From positions 248,001 to 312,000 of the forward strand of contig AP025252.1 in assembly GCA_016865505.2 (NCBI GenBank): a stretch of 64,000 nucleotides of DNA, read 5' to 3'. Position numbers and translations under genes: made by a program. Shown one piece after another: positions 9,401 through 17,470 of this stretch. Within the stretch, counting starts at the first letter, position 1; every line of letters starts with the position of its first letter. Origin of the DNA: Bryobacterales bacterium F-183 (GTDB taxonomy: Bacteria > Acidobacteriota > Terriglobia > Bryobacterales > Bryobacteraceae). The notes under the pieces were generated by a model that saw nothing but the letters and a program-made list of their open reading frames with translations, made no database searches and had not been told where the DNA came from.

Positions 9401-12322
9401 GCGGCGATAAATGACCCGTGCGATCGCATCCACCGCGATCCATGCCTGATGTGGCAGAAACGCCGCCAGTACAGCAGATCGCACCAATTCATCGGTAGCG
9501 CCCTGCCGCCCATGCACCGTACCCTCGATGTTCCGGGCCCAGCGATCCAGTAGCGGAGCGAGCGCCGGGATGATGATGGCCAGCGCGACAACGACAGTCC
9601 ATTCACTCGGTGCGACAGACGCGAACCAGCCGAACAACAGCAGCAATAACGATGCAACCGGAACCAGACTACGTCGCAGATTGTCGAAGATCCGCCAGCG
9701 GCTCACCGCACCCAGCGGATTTCGGATTCGTCCACGCGGACTCGGCACCGTGGGCATCAGCCACGGAGCGATCTGCCAGTCTCCGCGAATCCAGCGATGC
9801 TGGCGTCGCGTAAAGCTCGCGTAGTCGAGTGGAATGTTCTCCAACAACTCGATATCCGTCGCCAGCCCAACACCGGCATGCGCACCTTCAATCAGGTCAT
9901 GGCTCAGCAGTGTTTCAGCCGGAAAACGATCGCCCAGGATCGTTTCAAAAGCTCGGACGTCATAGATCGCCTTGCCATGAAATGTACCTTCGCTAAAGAA
10001 GTCCTGTTGGATGTCGGACACCGAGCGGCAGTAGGGATCAAGTCCCGAAGTATCGGCAAAAACTCTTGTAAATCGCGTAGCGGTAGCACCCGGCAACGTG
10101 ATCGCGACGCGAGGTTGAATGATCGTGTACCCATGCGTACGCACCCGCGTGATCGGATCGATCTCCACCTCGTTGCACGGATGAGCAATCGTCTCCACCA
10201 GCCGTCGTCCGGCGTTCGGCGGCAACATCGTATCGGCATCGAGCGTAATCACATAGCGGATGCTGTGTTCCAGCTTGCCTTCACGCAGAATGCCCGATGC
10301 ATCAGCATGTCCCAGCAAGAAAGAATTGAGATCCTCAATCTTGCCGCGCTTGCGTTCGCGCCCAATGTACATCCCTTCGCCGGCTGACCATTGGCGGCTC
10401 CGATGAAACAACAAGAAGTTTCCGTTTGGATAACGAAGATTCAGCTCGGCAATGCCTCGCCGCACCAGGTGCAGCAAGGCTGCATCGGACGGCTCTTCCA
10501 AATGTTCCGCATCGAGGAAGTCAGAAAACAAAGCAAACGAAAGATTCGCATTGGGATTCGCCAAAAACCGTACTTCCAACTTTTCAAGCTCATTGCGGAT
10601 GCCATTCTCATTTACGAGCATCATCGGCACAACCACTAATGTGGCGGCCTCTTCCGGAATGCCATGCTCAAAGTCCATCCGGCATAGTTTGGCCGGCGGG
10701 AATGTCGCAATGATGATCGCGTGTACGATCTGAATCGCCAGTTCGCTGAGTGGGAACAAGGCGAGCGCGCCAAGCGTAAACAGCAATACCTCACTTCGGA
10801 CACCGAATCCATGCGCGAGGCTCAAAACTACCGCGTCAAGGCTGAAAGTCAGCCCAAGCATCAAAGCAAAATACACAAAGGTCGAATGCCGTCGCGCCAC
10901 GCGAACAACGCGTGTACGCAGGGGTACGCGTGCCGACACTCGATTTTCCAGCTCCGTCACACGCTCGGTAACAAGAAAGGTCGGCACGTTGCCGCTTCTG
11001 CCCGTACGTTCGTTGGTCGCCATCTTGACGGCCAACTCTGCGACCTCCACTTCGGACTTCGAGCTCTGCCTGGAAATACGCTCCACCGCCTGACGGCAAC
11101 GGTCCCGCGTTTCAAAGTCGCTACGAGCATAGGTACCGCTCAGGTCGCCGCGCAGGATCTGGTCAACAATGCTGACCTCTTCAAAAACCTTGCGCAGGTC
11201 CATGCGGCCAAGCGCGCGAAGGCTGCCAAAGAAAATAGAAGCGGTGAAGGCCCGTGCCGTCTCAAATGCAGTTTCTTCCCGCACCTGTTCGGCAAGCGGC
11301 TTTCCCCATTCCTCTGCTGCCGTCTGCAGCGCAGGCAATGCCTGATCTGTACCCTGCAGCAGCTCACTCAATGCAGCAAGAAACGCGCTGCTTCCGCAGA
11401 TCTTTTCCTTCGTGACAAGACCCAAAATGCGCGACAGCTCTTCTTCACTACGGCCGGCGGCAGCAACCAATCGATCCGCCCAAAGGTACGCAGCTTCGCG
11501 ATGCTGTTGCGCACGCGCCGCGGCAATCGCCAGGCAACTGAGTTCCGACAACAGCGCGACACGCAACAAGATCGCAAAGCTCCAAAGCTCGGCGATCGTC
11601 AAAGGACGGACACTTTGGAACCCTTGCAGCGCATGCCGGATGCTGTCGGCATTCAGTTCATGATCGTGATTGCGCAGCAGACCCTTGGCAAGCGCGTACA
11701 CCTGTGCATAGTTCGCCTTGCTGTCATCGCGATACTTCGCACCCTCGTACAAGCGGCGAATTTCTTCGGTCTCGCTCTGCACCAGGTACGAGTTTTCAAT
11801 AATCCAGTTTGCTGCCGGACCCGGCGAATGACCTAACGTCGCGCTCGCGATCAGATCCGCGACAACGCGATCAAAGTCCACCTCAAGGCCAGCCAGCTTT
11901 TTGTGAACCAGCCGCGCTTCCGATCGTTCAACTTCGTCGGAAGTCTGCGCCGCGGCACGAGCCCAATCGGCATCCGTCGCGATACGCGGCTCTACAGCCG
12001 TCGCGGCAACGAGATCTTCCGGGACTACAAACGTGCTGACGGGATTTTCTTCCCGGATCGCGCGCATTGCAGTGAGGACAGCGTCTGCTTCAGCACTGAT
12101 GCATACCAGGACCTCACCCGGCAGCACCAGCTTGTCGTACCGGCTGCTGCTGCCGGCACCGCTGGTTTCCGATGTCACCGTATGGACGCGTACACCAAGC
12201 GCCTTTGCCCGCTGTACAGCGCGGCTGGCACCTGTGTCGCCTGCCGGAAAGAAGGCAAGAATGGATCGATTCTTCGAATTAGAACGTGGTCGGGTAGTTT
12301 GTGGTGCAGCCTCGGTCAGCAC
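3404..12322 (-). CDS. Giant cyclic beta-1,2-glucan synthase-like protein (GT84 + glycoamylase-like + GH94)
   Basis: About 2,972 residues from the GTG at 12322, which overlaps the stop of the small upstream gene by 7 bp; the frame stays open further upstream, but that part overlaps the small gene. Seen in order: a Rossmann-like stretch (~20-115, begins SILAFFPAGDTGASRAV), a helical linker, membrane segments near ~485-530, a GT-A glycosyltransferase with TLDADTMLPP (~693), membrane segments near ~890-930 and ~1030, a glycoamylase-like region with YMAHHQGMSL (~1610), and a C-terminal GH94 phosphorylase domain with NGDWNDGMN (~2640). This architecture matches NdvB/ChvB proteins, which make and size periplasmic cyclic beta-1,2-glucan at the inner membrane. 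The N-terminal Rossmann-like piece is not part of the NdvB layout I know. Product identity is inferred from domain order only. Confidence 0.85.
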   Translation of the reverse strand: MLTEAAPQTTRPRSNSKNRSILAFFPAGDTGASRAVQRAKALGVRVHTVTSETSGAGSSSRYDKLVLPGEVLVCISAEADAVLTAMRAIREENPVSTFVVPEDLVAATAVEPRIATDADWARAAAQTSDEVERSEARLVHKKLAGLEVDFDRVVADLIASATLGHSPGPAANWIIENSYLVQSETEEIRRLYEGAKYRDDSKANYAQVYALAKGLLRNHDHELNADSIRHALQGFQSVRPLTIAELWSFAILLRVALLSELSCLAIAAARAQQHREAAYLWADRLVAAAGRSEEELSRILGLVTKEKICGSSAFLAALSELLQGTDQALPALQTAAEEWGKPLAEQVREETAFETARAFTASIFFGSLRALGRMDLRKVFEEVSIVDQILRGDLSGTYARSDFETRDRCRQAVERISRQSSKSEVEVAELAVKMATNERTGRSGNVPTFLVTERVTELENRVSARVPLRTRVVRVARRHSTFVYFALMLGLTFSLDAVVLSLAHGFGVRSEVLLFTLGALALFPLSELAIQIVHAIIIATFPPAKLCRMDFEHGIPEEAATLVVVPMMLVNENGIRNELEKLEVRFLANPNANLSFALFSDFLDAEHLEEPSDAALLHLVRRGIAELNLRYPNGNFLLFHRSRQWSAGEGMYIGRERKRGKIEDLNSFLLGHADASGILREGKLEHSIRYVITLDADTMLPPNAGRRLVETIAHPCNEVEIDPITRVRTHGYTIIQPRVAITLPGATATRFTRVFADTSGLDPYCRSVSDIQQDFFSEGTFHGKAIYDVRAFETILGDRFPAETLLSHDLIEGAHAGVGLATDIELLENIPLDYASFTRRQHRWIRGDWQIAPWLMPTVPSPRGRIRNPLGAVSRWRIFDNLRRSLVPVASLLLLLFGWFASVAPSEWTVVVALAIIIPALAPLLDRWARNIEGTVHGRQGATDELVRSAVLAAFLPHQAWIAVDAIARVIYRRYVSRKRLLEWQTADAAERDAGSHRDAALRQMMYVGGASAVTMALLFFYHRLAPTAGFLGLWMLSPVLLTWLNAKPKPKDIRQLASNDIEYLHQAARLTWRFFDDLVNEDSNWLPPDNTQLALRTEVAYRTSPTNIGLWLTSAVAANDFGWLPPDDLVRRCTRTLESIDLLEKHDGHLLNWYDIKTLGALHPRYVSSVDSGNLLAALWTVDRAIDEILTKPVLDERCLSGLQTTLQILSAKASSDPYLMTDCTAALRLLRSPLREYGLVPRLRLLLHSADPFRNLSRWEATGSQSDRAYWAARFTAEVEGWTGLANRLLGWVETLSRPSDGFVSQVGKDVLALRKQALANTPSIATLARGVPALQAIVGRSKSPELAPEAAAWTKQLESEVRSAAVYAAELSGELKRLQLAIRRLADDMNMAAVYDEARRHFSVGHLVGGAPGAGSYYDLLASESRLTSLVSIAKGDVPIEHWFALGRPMRTEEQGRQLLSWSGTMFEYLMPLCFTYNYENSQLDFACRNAVDGQIRYGRRNGVPWGISESAYSALDARQTYQYRAFGIESLAQNPDVDDRLVISPYSTMLALPLAVQESVTNLRALDKTGMKGPMGFYEAIDYSRAASREAGRNQDQREGITIYAYMAHHQGMSLAALDNLLNGNAMRRRFHSDPRVRAIESLLYERIPLASLKATKRKPAPLVMPKPAEGPAERILPALTALPQTLLLGNRSYSVMLTNSGSGYSRWNGIDLTRWRADASVDQWGSFVTLHEPRSRATWSVTRQPVNGDRGEASVSFSADRAEFRRVLLGIESVMSVAVSGDEDVEVRRVTLVNRSRRQRPIEITSCAELCLAKPAADAAHPAFNKIFVETESLENGVLVAHRRLRSAEDPPVWVAHMVVGASHGVAFETNRQTYVGRGRTLADAEGLGRHLNGQTGAVLDPMFVLRCHETLEPRGRLELSFITIAAASRDELLRLIAKHRHAESPNRVLDLAWTHAQLEFRHLQITAEAAHRYQQLAGYLIFPVSPLRPPGARTITNGMGQRDLWALGNSGDLPIITLVIREESGLKLAREILSAHSYWRARGFVADLVLLNQEAGSYDRPMNFALQRLLDAHAREVGLDKPGGVFLRDGSQITEQQRTLLLNSSRVVLSGARGTLALQLPAVREPAPVVAPFVPVESFSEEPSPQLPFLELSYFNGLGGFQPAGHEYAIYLGPGSTTPTPWINVIGTPDFGCMVTESGLGCTWRGNSQQNRLTTWQNDPVSDPASEAIYIRDEESGRVWSPTALPIREDDAYRANHGQGYTRFEHNSHAIGQELTVFVPFDADGPRDTVKICRLRLQNHSSRRRTLTVTYFAEWVLGTLREEQAPHISTNYDEDTGAIFARQSWSNATGATAFAASVPRASSYSGDRGAFLGRNALRANPAGLQQKHLNNQCGGEADPAAVLQVPVTLPVGGFVDVLFLLGEGADVAAARTMLSKYQSVAAADQALAHARRWWDAKLGTLQVQTPDLSVDYLLNRWLTYQTLSCRFWGRSAMYQSSGAYGFRDQLQDSLALLHVAPELSRNHILLASQHQFAEGDVQHWWHPISGMGVRTRCSDDMLWLPFVTAKYIAFTGDKQLWQEVTPFLDGPLLEAHQQEHLFTPGPSVEQGTIWEHCRRAVDNAWRIGEHGIPLMGNGDWNDGMNMVGHEGRGESVWMAWWLITVLRMYSDLAKQRGDAAWAEQCSLRATQLAAAVEKHCWDGQWYLRGFFDDGSPLGSHTNSEARIDSLPQSWAVISGAGDPQRTRQAMESANRELVSDKDRVVKLFTPPFDTSSPHPGYIMGYPPGIRENGGQYTHGSLWLALAWARLQDGDQAVRLMQIMNPVLHCRTPKDVDRYRGEPYVSAADVYTSALQTGRAGWTWYTGSGAWMYRVWIEEILGLERRGNVLVVKPVIPDSWPGFQARYRFGDATYHIHVVRGAEAAVEVDGQRQESRSVPLMSDGREHRVTVVLSGVRQRPALELTASKSST

Positions 12323-12474
12323 ACCGGACCCCGGACCGCTTTCGCGCCAAGCGTCAACAGAAACAGCACTCCAAAGATGCACGAGGCGAACATGGCGCCC
12401 GGCGCTTGCGCCGAGCTTCCCCAGAAGCCACTGGTGAACGTCGCGGTTGCAAAAATGATGAGCCAGCCAATCAC
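12316..12474 (-). CDS. Small membrane protein, DUF1328-like
   Basis: A 52-residue protein starting at GTG 12474, with GGGAGAG eight bases upstream. It begins V/MIGWLIIFATATFTSGFWG and has two hydrophobic stretches (~3-15 and ~28-44, CIFGVLFLLTLGAK). The spacing of hydrophobic blocks and the W-x-IIF/GFxG pattern resemble DUF1328 two-helix membrane proteins. Its stop overlaps the proposed GTG of the glucan synthase by 7 bp, which suggests translational coupling. Function unknown. The call rests on the ribosome-binding site, pattern and position; a spurious frame cannot be excluded. Confidence 0.5.
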   Translation of the reverse strand: MIGWLIIFATATFTSGFWGSSAQAPGAMFASCIFGVLFLLTLGAKAVRGPVC

Positions 12475-12795
12475 TGTATGTTCTCTCCCTGCGTGAATTG
12501 CAAAAACTGTGGTGCGTCTCAGACGGCGGTACGGCAGCGATTCGGTGCGTACGAATCTCGCGGCTGCCAAATGACAGGTAGCCCAAGCCATGCTCGTCTG
12601 CCGCACTGCTGATCATGCACGCCGCGTACCATCGCATAGGCACACCGCATTCAATGACTTACGGGTTTCAAAAAGCTCGTTACGGAATTTTTGCCCCATG
12701 CTGATGCAGTACAGTACGCGTCAATCGGGAAGAAATGTCCCACCATGAGAAGTAGGGGATTTTTAGACATCAGCGTTAGACTGAGAAGACGCCTT
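12475..12795. other. 321-bp divergent intergenic region
   Basis: It separates the minus-strand membrane-protein/glucan-synthase pair from the plus-strand rpiB run, so it should hold promoters for both. I see no convincing -35/-10 pair, RNA gene or terminator. There is a short direct repeat TTAGAC at 12763-12768 and 12776-12781 just before rpiB, of unknown meaning. Confidence 0.5.
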
Positions 12796-13407
12796 ATGCG
12801 AGCCGTCATCACCGAGCGCGACATACCTCACAGCGGCGACCTGAAGGTCGAACGTGGCGCTCTCATCACGCCGTCTGCGCGTGACACAGCAAGAGAACGC
12901 GGCGTACGCATTCTGGAAGTCACAGTAGAAGAGTTGAACAGCGCCGCACCAGCGGATACCGTCGCAATCGGAGCCGACCACGGTGGCTTTGCGTTAAAAG
13001 AACAGGTGCTCAAGCCCCTCCTCGCAGAGATAGGATTAACGGCCACCGACGTCGGCGTGAGCGACTCTTCGCCCGCCGATTATCCGGACATCGCACTCAA
13101 GGTGGCCACCCTGGTTCATCAAGGCAAAGCGGCCCGCGGAATCATTGTCGATGGGGCCGGAATCGGCTCCGCAATGGCCGCAAACAAGGTGCCGGGCGTA
13201 CGCGCCGCCCTATGTTACGATAGGGCGTCAGCGCGCAATAGCCGTGAGCATAACAACGCAAACGTGCTTACTTTAGGCGGTCGTTTGCTGACTCCATCGC
13301 AGGCCGAAGAAGTGGTTCGCGTCTGGCTTTCCACGCCGTTCGGCGGTGGACGCCATCAGGCCCGCATCGATAAAATCACGGCCATCGAAAAGGCGTACCT
13401 CAAGTGA
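12796..13407 (+). CDS. rpiB: Ribose-5-phosphate isomerase B with microcompartment-style N-terminal extension
   Basis: 203 residues from ATG 12796 (GAGAAG upstream). The RpiB core runs from ~55: [11 protein letters not shown] (D61, H62), [23 protein letters not shown] (119-131), [14 protein letters not shown] (H152). It interconverts ribose-5-P and ribulose-5-P (or related sugar phosphates). Two features are unusual. Residues 1-45 ([10 protein letters not shown], then [17 protein letters not shown]) are an extension of a type I associate with microcompartment proteins. The residue that is the catalytic Cys in E. coli-type RpiB (CGTGIG) is Asp119 here (DGAGIG). The stop overlaps the GTG of deoC (GTGA), so the two are translationally coupled. 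An RpiB+DERA pair is the signature of sugar-phosphate-utilising (SPU) microcompartment loci, but no shell gene is present in this window. Confidence 0.88.
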   Translation: MRAVITERDIPHSGDLKVERGALITPSARDTARERGVRILEVTVEELNSAAPADTVAIGADHGGFALKEQVLKPLLAEIGLTATDVGVSDSSPADYPDIALKVATLVHQGKAARGIIVDGAGIGSAMAANKVPGVRAALCYDRASARNSREHNNANVLTLGGRLLTPSQAEEVVRVWLSTPFGGGRHQARIDKITAIEKAYLK

Positions 13408-14333
13408 CCGAAGCGGAACTCGATCAACTGGTTGCACAAATCGGCGAAGAGCTCCTGTCGCGCATGGGTACCTCTGCGGTCTCGACCGCGCGAAAAGTCC
13501 CCGCAGAAGGCGCCGGTATCCCCGATCAGGTCTGCAGTGGCTGCAAGCAGCGCTGTGCCCAAACCTGTGCGGCCAAGTCTAAGCAGATCCTCGCCGCAGG
13601 TGCAGACCGGCTTTCCGCGAGCGACAAGCTCACCAAGATCGACCCTTCCATCGCCTCGCTCATCGACCATACCCTGCTACGTGCGGACGCTACCGCGGCG
13701 GACATCAAGCGCGTTTGCGCGGAGGCTCGACAGTTCGCGTTTGCCAGCGTGTGCGTGAACCCGTATTGGGTTCCGCTCGTCGCCATGGAATTGGCCAACT
13801 CACCCGTCAAAGTTTGTACCGTCGTCGGATTCCCGTTGGGTGCTACCAGCACCGAAGCCAAGCGCGGCGAGACAGAAAAGGCACTGGCCGCAGGTGCCCA
13901 GGAAATCGACATGGTGATCAACATCGGCGAACTCAAGGGTGGCAATCACGAGGCCGTAAAGAACGACATCAAGGCGGTGGTGGAAGCCGCTCACGCCAAA
14001 GGCGCCATCGTCAAGGTCATCATTGAAACCTCGTTGTTGAACGACAGTGAAAAGGCCATCGCCAGCACACTTTCCAAGCTCGCCGGCGCGGACTTCGTCA
14101 AGACCTCCACCGGCTTCTCTACCGGCGGCGCGACGGCGGCCGATATCGCGCTCATGCGCTCCATCGTAGGTCCGGACCTCGGCGTGAAGGCTTCCGGTGG
14201 CATTCGCAGCCTGGAAGATCTCAAGACGATGGCCGCTGCGGGAGCCACGCGTATCGGCGCCAGCGCCAGCGTCAAAATCATGGAAGCCGCAGCGGGCAAA
14301 GCGGTCGCTCCCACTAGCGCTACGGGCTACTAA
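13404..14333 (+). CDS. deoC: Deoxyribose-phosphate aldolase with BMC-like targeting helix and Cys cluster
   Basis: 309 residues from GTG 13404, overlapping the rpiB stop by 4 bp. The class I DERA barrel occupies ~75-300: [14 protein letters not shown] (Asp ~169), [13 protein letters not shown] (Schiff-base Lys ~233) and [10 protein letters not shown] (Lys ~262). It cleaves 2-deoxyribose-5-P to glyceraldehyde-3-P and acetaldehyde. The N-terminal ~70 residues are extra. An amphipathic helix ([20 protein letters not shown]) resembles encapsulation peptides, and then comes a C-x2-C-x3-C-x3-C motif (C44, C47, C51, C55). An aldehyde product is a reason for encapsulation in SPU-type microcompartments. 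The core function is clear; encapsulation is inference. Confidence 0.92.
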   Translation: MTEAELDQLVAQIGEELLSRMGTSAVSTARKVPAEGAGIPDQVCSGCKQRCAQTCAAKSKQILAAGADRLSASDKLTKIDPSIASLIDHTLLRADATAADIKRVCAEARQFAFASVCVNPYWVPLVAMELANSPVKVCTVVGFPLGATSTEAKRGETEKALAAGAQEIDMVINIGELKGGNHEAVKNDIKAVVEAAHAKGAIVKVIIETSLLNDSEKAIASTLSKLAGADFVKTSTGFSTGGATAADIALMRSIVGPDLGVKASGGIRSLEDLKTMAAAGATRIGASASVKIMEAAAGKAVAPTSATGY

Positions 14334-14339
14334 GAGACG

Positions 14340-16127
14340 ATGGCCACCGCCAAGAAATCGGCTAGCACTGGCTCTTCAAGCCCGAAAAAGGCACGTTTTC
14401 GCGAACGCGCGGAACTGCTGGACTTCATGCTTGAGGTGGCCAACGTCACCGCCGAGACCATCGATCTCGATCAACTCCTCGGCAACGTGGCCTCCATCTG
14501 CCGTGAGGTAATCCCGTCCGACGTCATCGCCATCCTGCTGTACAGCGAAAAGCAGAACGCCCTCCGCATCCGCTTCTCCATCGGCCATCGCGACGAGGTC
14601 GTCAAATCCACCGTCATCCGCATTGGCGAAGGCATCACCGGTGCCGCCGCTGCGACTCGCCTGCCGATCTCCGTCGACGATGTTCGCAAAGACCCGCGCT
14701 ACCTCAACGCGCTCGACGCCGTCCGATCCGAACTCGCAGTGCCGATGATCGCGCGAGGCAAACTGGTCGGCGTCATCGACCTGCAGTCCACCAAGCTCAA
14801 GGCGTACTCCGAACAGGACCGCGCCCTGCTACGCCTCATCGCCTCACGCGTCGCATCGTCGATCGAAAACGCCCGCCTGTACCGCCGCGTCGAACGCCAG
14901 AACAGGACACTCAAGATCCTGGCGCACCTGTCGCAGGAGTTCAGCTCGATCCTCGACCTCGATGAGTTGCTACGCAAGATCGCGCTCACCTTGCGAGCCC
15001 TCATCAACTTCGATGCCTTCAGCGTGTACCTGCTCGACAACGAACGCGCCGTACTTCGCGTCCGCTTCAGCCAGCGGTACGACAAGCGCGTGGAAATCGA
15101 CAACATCCCGCTAGGCAAAGGCATCACGGGCGCCGCCGCGCAATCGCGCGAAGCAGTACGCGTCAAGGACACGATGCTCGACCCGCGCTACATCCCGTCG
15201 CATCCCGACATGCGTAGCGAAGTGGCCGTACCGTTGATCCTGCAGGATCGCGTCGTCGGCGTACTCGACATCGAAAGTGACCGCATCGGACACTTCACAG
15301 AAGATCACGTCCGCATGCTCAACCTGCTCGCGCCGCAGGTGGCAAGCTCTGTCGAAAACGCCCGCCTGTACGAGGAACTCCGCCAGCGCGAACAAACCCT
15401 CGAAGACGACATGAAGGCCGCGCGCAAGCTGCAACGTACCCTGCTGCCGCGCCGCGCCCCCGTCATTCGAGGACTCGAAATCTACGTACAGGCTCGTGCC
15501 GCCCGCGAAATTACCGGCGACGTCTTCGACTTCTTCGAATACGAAGACTCCTACTCGATCCTCGCCTGCGGTGACGTCAGCGGCAAAGGCGCTGCAGCAG
15601 CCCTGTATGGAGCACTCACCAGCGGTCTTCTACGCACTCTGTCACCGAGCCGTCGCAGCCCTGCCCAGTTGATGAAGGCGCTCAACGAAGCGTTGATGGA
15701 ACGCAAGGTCGACGCGCAGTACGTCTCGCTCTTGCTGATGTTATGGGACGCCTCGCGACGCCGCTTCACCATGGCCAACGCCGGTGCCATCCCACCCATG
15801 ATCTGCCGCGACGGTGAAATTCTGCTGCCGCGCGTAGAAGGCGTACCCGTCGGCCTCCTTGAAGATCGCGAGTACGACGAGGTCGTGTTCGACGCCAAAC
15901 CGGGCGACGTGCTGATTCTGTATTCCGACGGTATTCAGGACCAGCAGGGCGCGCACCCCGAAGAGTACGGCCGCAACCACTTGCCCGATGCTTTGCGGCG
16001 CCTCTACAAAGAGCCGGCGCGCAAGATCGCCGAAGGTATCTTCGCCGACCTAGACCGGTACATGGGACATGAGGCCGTTTTTGACGACCAAACCCTAATT
16101 GCCATCCGCATTTCCGACAACAACTAA
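14340..16127 (+). CDS. GAF-GAF-PP2C (SpoIIE/RsbU-type) serine phosphatase
   Basis: 595 residues, starting 6 bp after deoC. Two GAF sensor domains (~25-180 and ~195-350, each with the pattern IGEGITGAAA/LGKGITGAAAQSREAV and ENARLY) are followed by a short linker helix and a SpoIIE-type PP2C domain (~375-593). Metal-binding acidic residues sit in GDVSGKGAAAALYG (~410), LYSDGIQDQ (~528) and FDDQTLIAI (~580). There is no signal peptide or membrane segment, so it is cytosolic. The family dephosphorylates anti-sigma antagonists in partner-switching pathways in response to small molecules bound by the GAF domains. No anti-sigma antagonist lies next to it, so its target is unknown. Confidence 0.9.
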   Translation: MATAKKSASTGSSSPKKARFRERAELLDFMLEVANVTAETIDLDQLLGNVASICREVIPSDVIAILLYSEKQNALRIRFSIGHRDEVVKSTVIRIGEGITGAAAATRLPISVDDVRKDPRYLNALDAVRSELAVPMIARGKLVGVIDLQSTKLKAYSEQDRALLRLIASRVASSIENARLYRRVERQNRTLKILAHLSQEFSSILDLDELLRKIALTLRALINFDAFSVYLLDNERAVLRVRFSQRYDKRVEIDNIPLGKGITGAAAQSREAVRVKDTMLDPRYIPSHPDMRSEVAVPLILQDRVVGVLDIESDRIGHFTEDHVRMLNLLAPQVASSVENARLYEELRQREQTLEDDMKAARKLQRTLLPRRAPVIRGLEIYVQARAAREITGDVFDFFEYEDSYSILACGDVSGKGAAAALYGALTSGLLRTLSPSRRSPAQLMKALNEALMERKVDAQYVSLLLMLWDASRRRFTMANAGAIPPMICRDGEILLPRVEGVPVGLLEDREYDEVVFDAKPGDVLILYSDGIQDQQGAHPEEYGRNHLPDALRRLYKEPARKIAEGIFADLDRYMGHEAVFDDQTLIAIRISDNN

Positions 16128-16130
16128 TCC

Positions 16131-17375
16131 ATGAGCTTTGAATACCGAAACGGCTCCCTGTACTGCGAATCCGTGCCGCTGGCCGAAATTGCCGCTTCGG
16201 CGGGCACGCCTTGCTACGTCTATTCCACCGCTGGCATCCTGTCACGATTCCTGGAGTACGATTCGTCGTTCGACGCCAACCAACCGCACACGGTTTGCTA
16301 CGCCGTAAAGGCCAATAGCAATCTGTCCGTACTGCGTTTGCTCGCGCAGGCAGGCGCTGGTTTCGACATCGTTTCCGCAGGCGAACTCTACCGCGTCCTC
16401 CGCGCAGGTGGGGACCCTTCGCAAGTCGTGTTCTCCGGTGTCGGCAAGACCTTTGCTGAGATCGACTACGCGCTTAAGTCCGGCATCCACAGCTTCAATT
16501 GCGAGTCCGAAACCGAGATCGAGTGGATCTCCGAATGCGCGACACGCCAAGGCAAAGAGGCGCGCATCGCCCTGCGCGTCAACCCCGATGTCGACGCCGC
16601 CACGCACCCCTACATCTCCACCGGCCTCAAGGAAAACAAGTTCGGCATCGACATCGCGCTCGCCGAAGAGGCCTACCGCAAAGCCAACGCGCTACCCGGC
16701 CTGATTGTGGACAGCGTCAGTTGCCACATCGGCTCCCAGATCCTCAACCCCACCTCGATGCTCGAAGCCGTCGACCGCGTACTGGCCCTCATAGAACGCC
16801 TGCGCGATCAGGGCGTCCGCATCACCCACGTCGACCTCGGCGGCGGACTCGGCATCGCCTACAAGCCCAACGACGCTACGCCGTCCATCCGCGAATACAT
16901 CGGCCAACTCAATGCCCGCCTCGCCGGTCGCAACCTGCATGTCGCGGTAGAACCCGGCCGTTCGCTCGTCGCCGAATCGGGGGTCCTGCTGTCCAAAGTG
17001 ATCCTTCACAAGCACAACGGCTCCAAGCTCTTCACCGTCATCGACGCCGCCATGAACGACCTCATGCGTCCCGCCCTGTACCAGGCGCACCATGAGATCC
17101 AGCCGGTCCATCAGCACCAAGGGCGCGATACCGTCACAGCCGACATCGTAGGTCCCGTCTGCGAATCCGGAGACTTCCTCGCCAAAGATCGCCAGATGCC
17201 GTCTGTGGAAATCGGCGAACTCCTCGCCATCCGCGATGCCGGTGCCTACGGCTTTGTGATGTCCTCCAACTACAACTCGCGTCCCCGCGCGGCGGAAGTT
17301 CTCGTGGACGGCTCTTCGTGGAAGATTGTCCGCGAACGCGAGACCTTCGAGGATCTCATTCAAAACGAACTGTAA
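16131..17375 (+). CDS. lysA: Diaminopimelate decarboxylase
   Basis: 414 residues, 3 bp after the phosphatase gene. It is a fold-III PLP enzyme: the PLP lysine K60 is in CYAVKANSN, followed by CHIGSQI, DLGGGLGIAY, VEPGRSLVAESG, GPVCESGDFLA and AGAYGFVMSSNYNSRPR. It decarboxylates meso-diaminopimelate to L-lysine in the cytosol. Length and motifs match canonical LysA. It is probably cotranscribed with the upstream genes, although the functional link to a phosphatase and sugar-phosphate enzymes is not obvious. Confidence 0.96.
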   Translation: MSFEYRNGSLYCESVPLAEIAASAGTPCYVYSTAGILSRFLEYDSSFDANQPHTVCYAVKANSNLSVLRLLAQAGAGFDIVSAGELYRVLRAGGDPSQVVFSGVGKTFAEIDYALKSGIHSFNCESETEIEWISECATRQGKEARIALRVNPDVDAATHPYISTGLKENKFGIDIALAEEAYRKANALPGLIVDSVSCHIGSQILNPTSMLEAVDRVLALIERLRDQGVRITHVDLGGGLGIAYKPNDATPSIREYIGQLNARLAGRNLHVAVEPGRSLVAESGVLLSKVILHKHNGSKLFTVIDAAMNDLMRPALYQAHHEIQPVHQHQGRDTVTADIVGPVCESGDFLAKDRQMPSVEIGELLAIRDAGAYGFVMSSNYNSRPRAAEVLVDGSSWKIVRERETFEDLIQNEL

Positions 17376-17470
17376 AACCGTCTACGCCGCTGGACTACCG
17401 TTTCAGTTGCATGAAGCTCACTTGCTAAAATAAGGCACTGCTTTGGCGCGCCGTTGTCGCAGCGGCAGCG

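Noticed and set aside
12323-12643. Upstream extension of the glucan synthase frame
   Set aside because: It overlaps the small DUF1328-like gene and reads as His/Arg/Ser-rich non-domain sequence; the GTG at 12322 is the better start.
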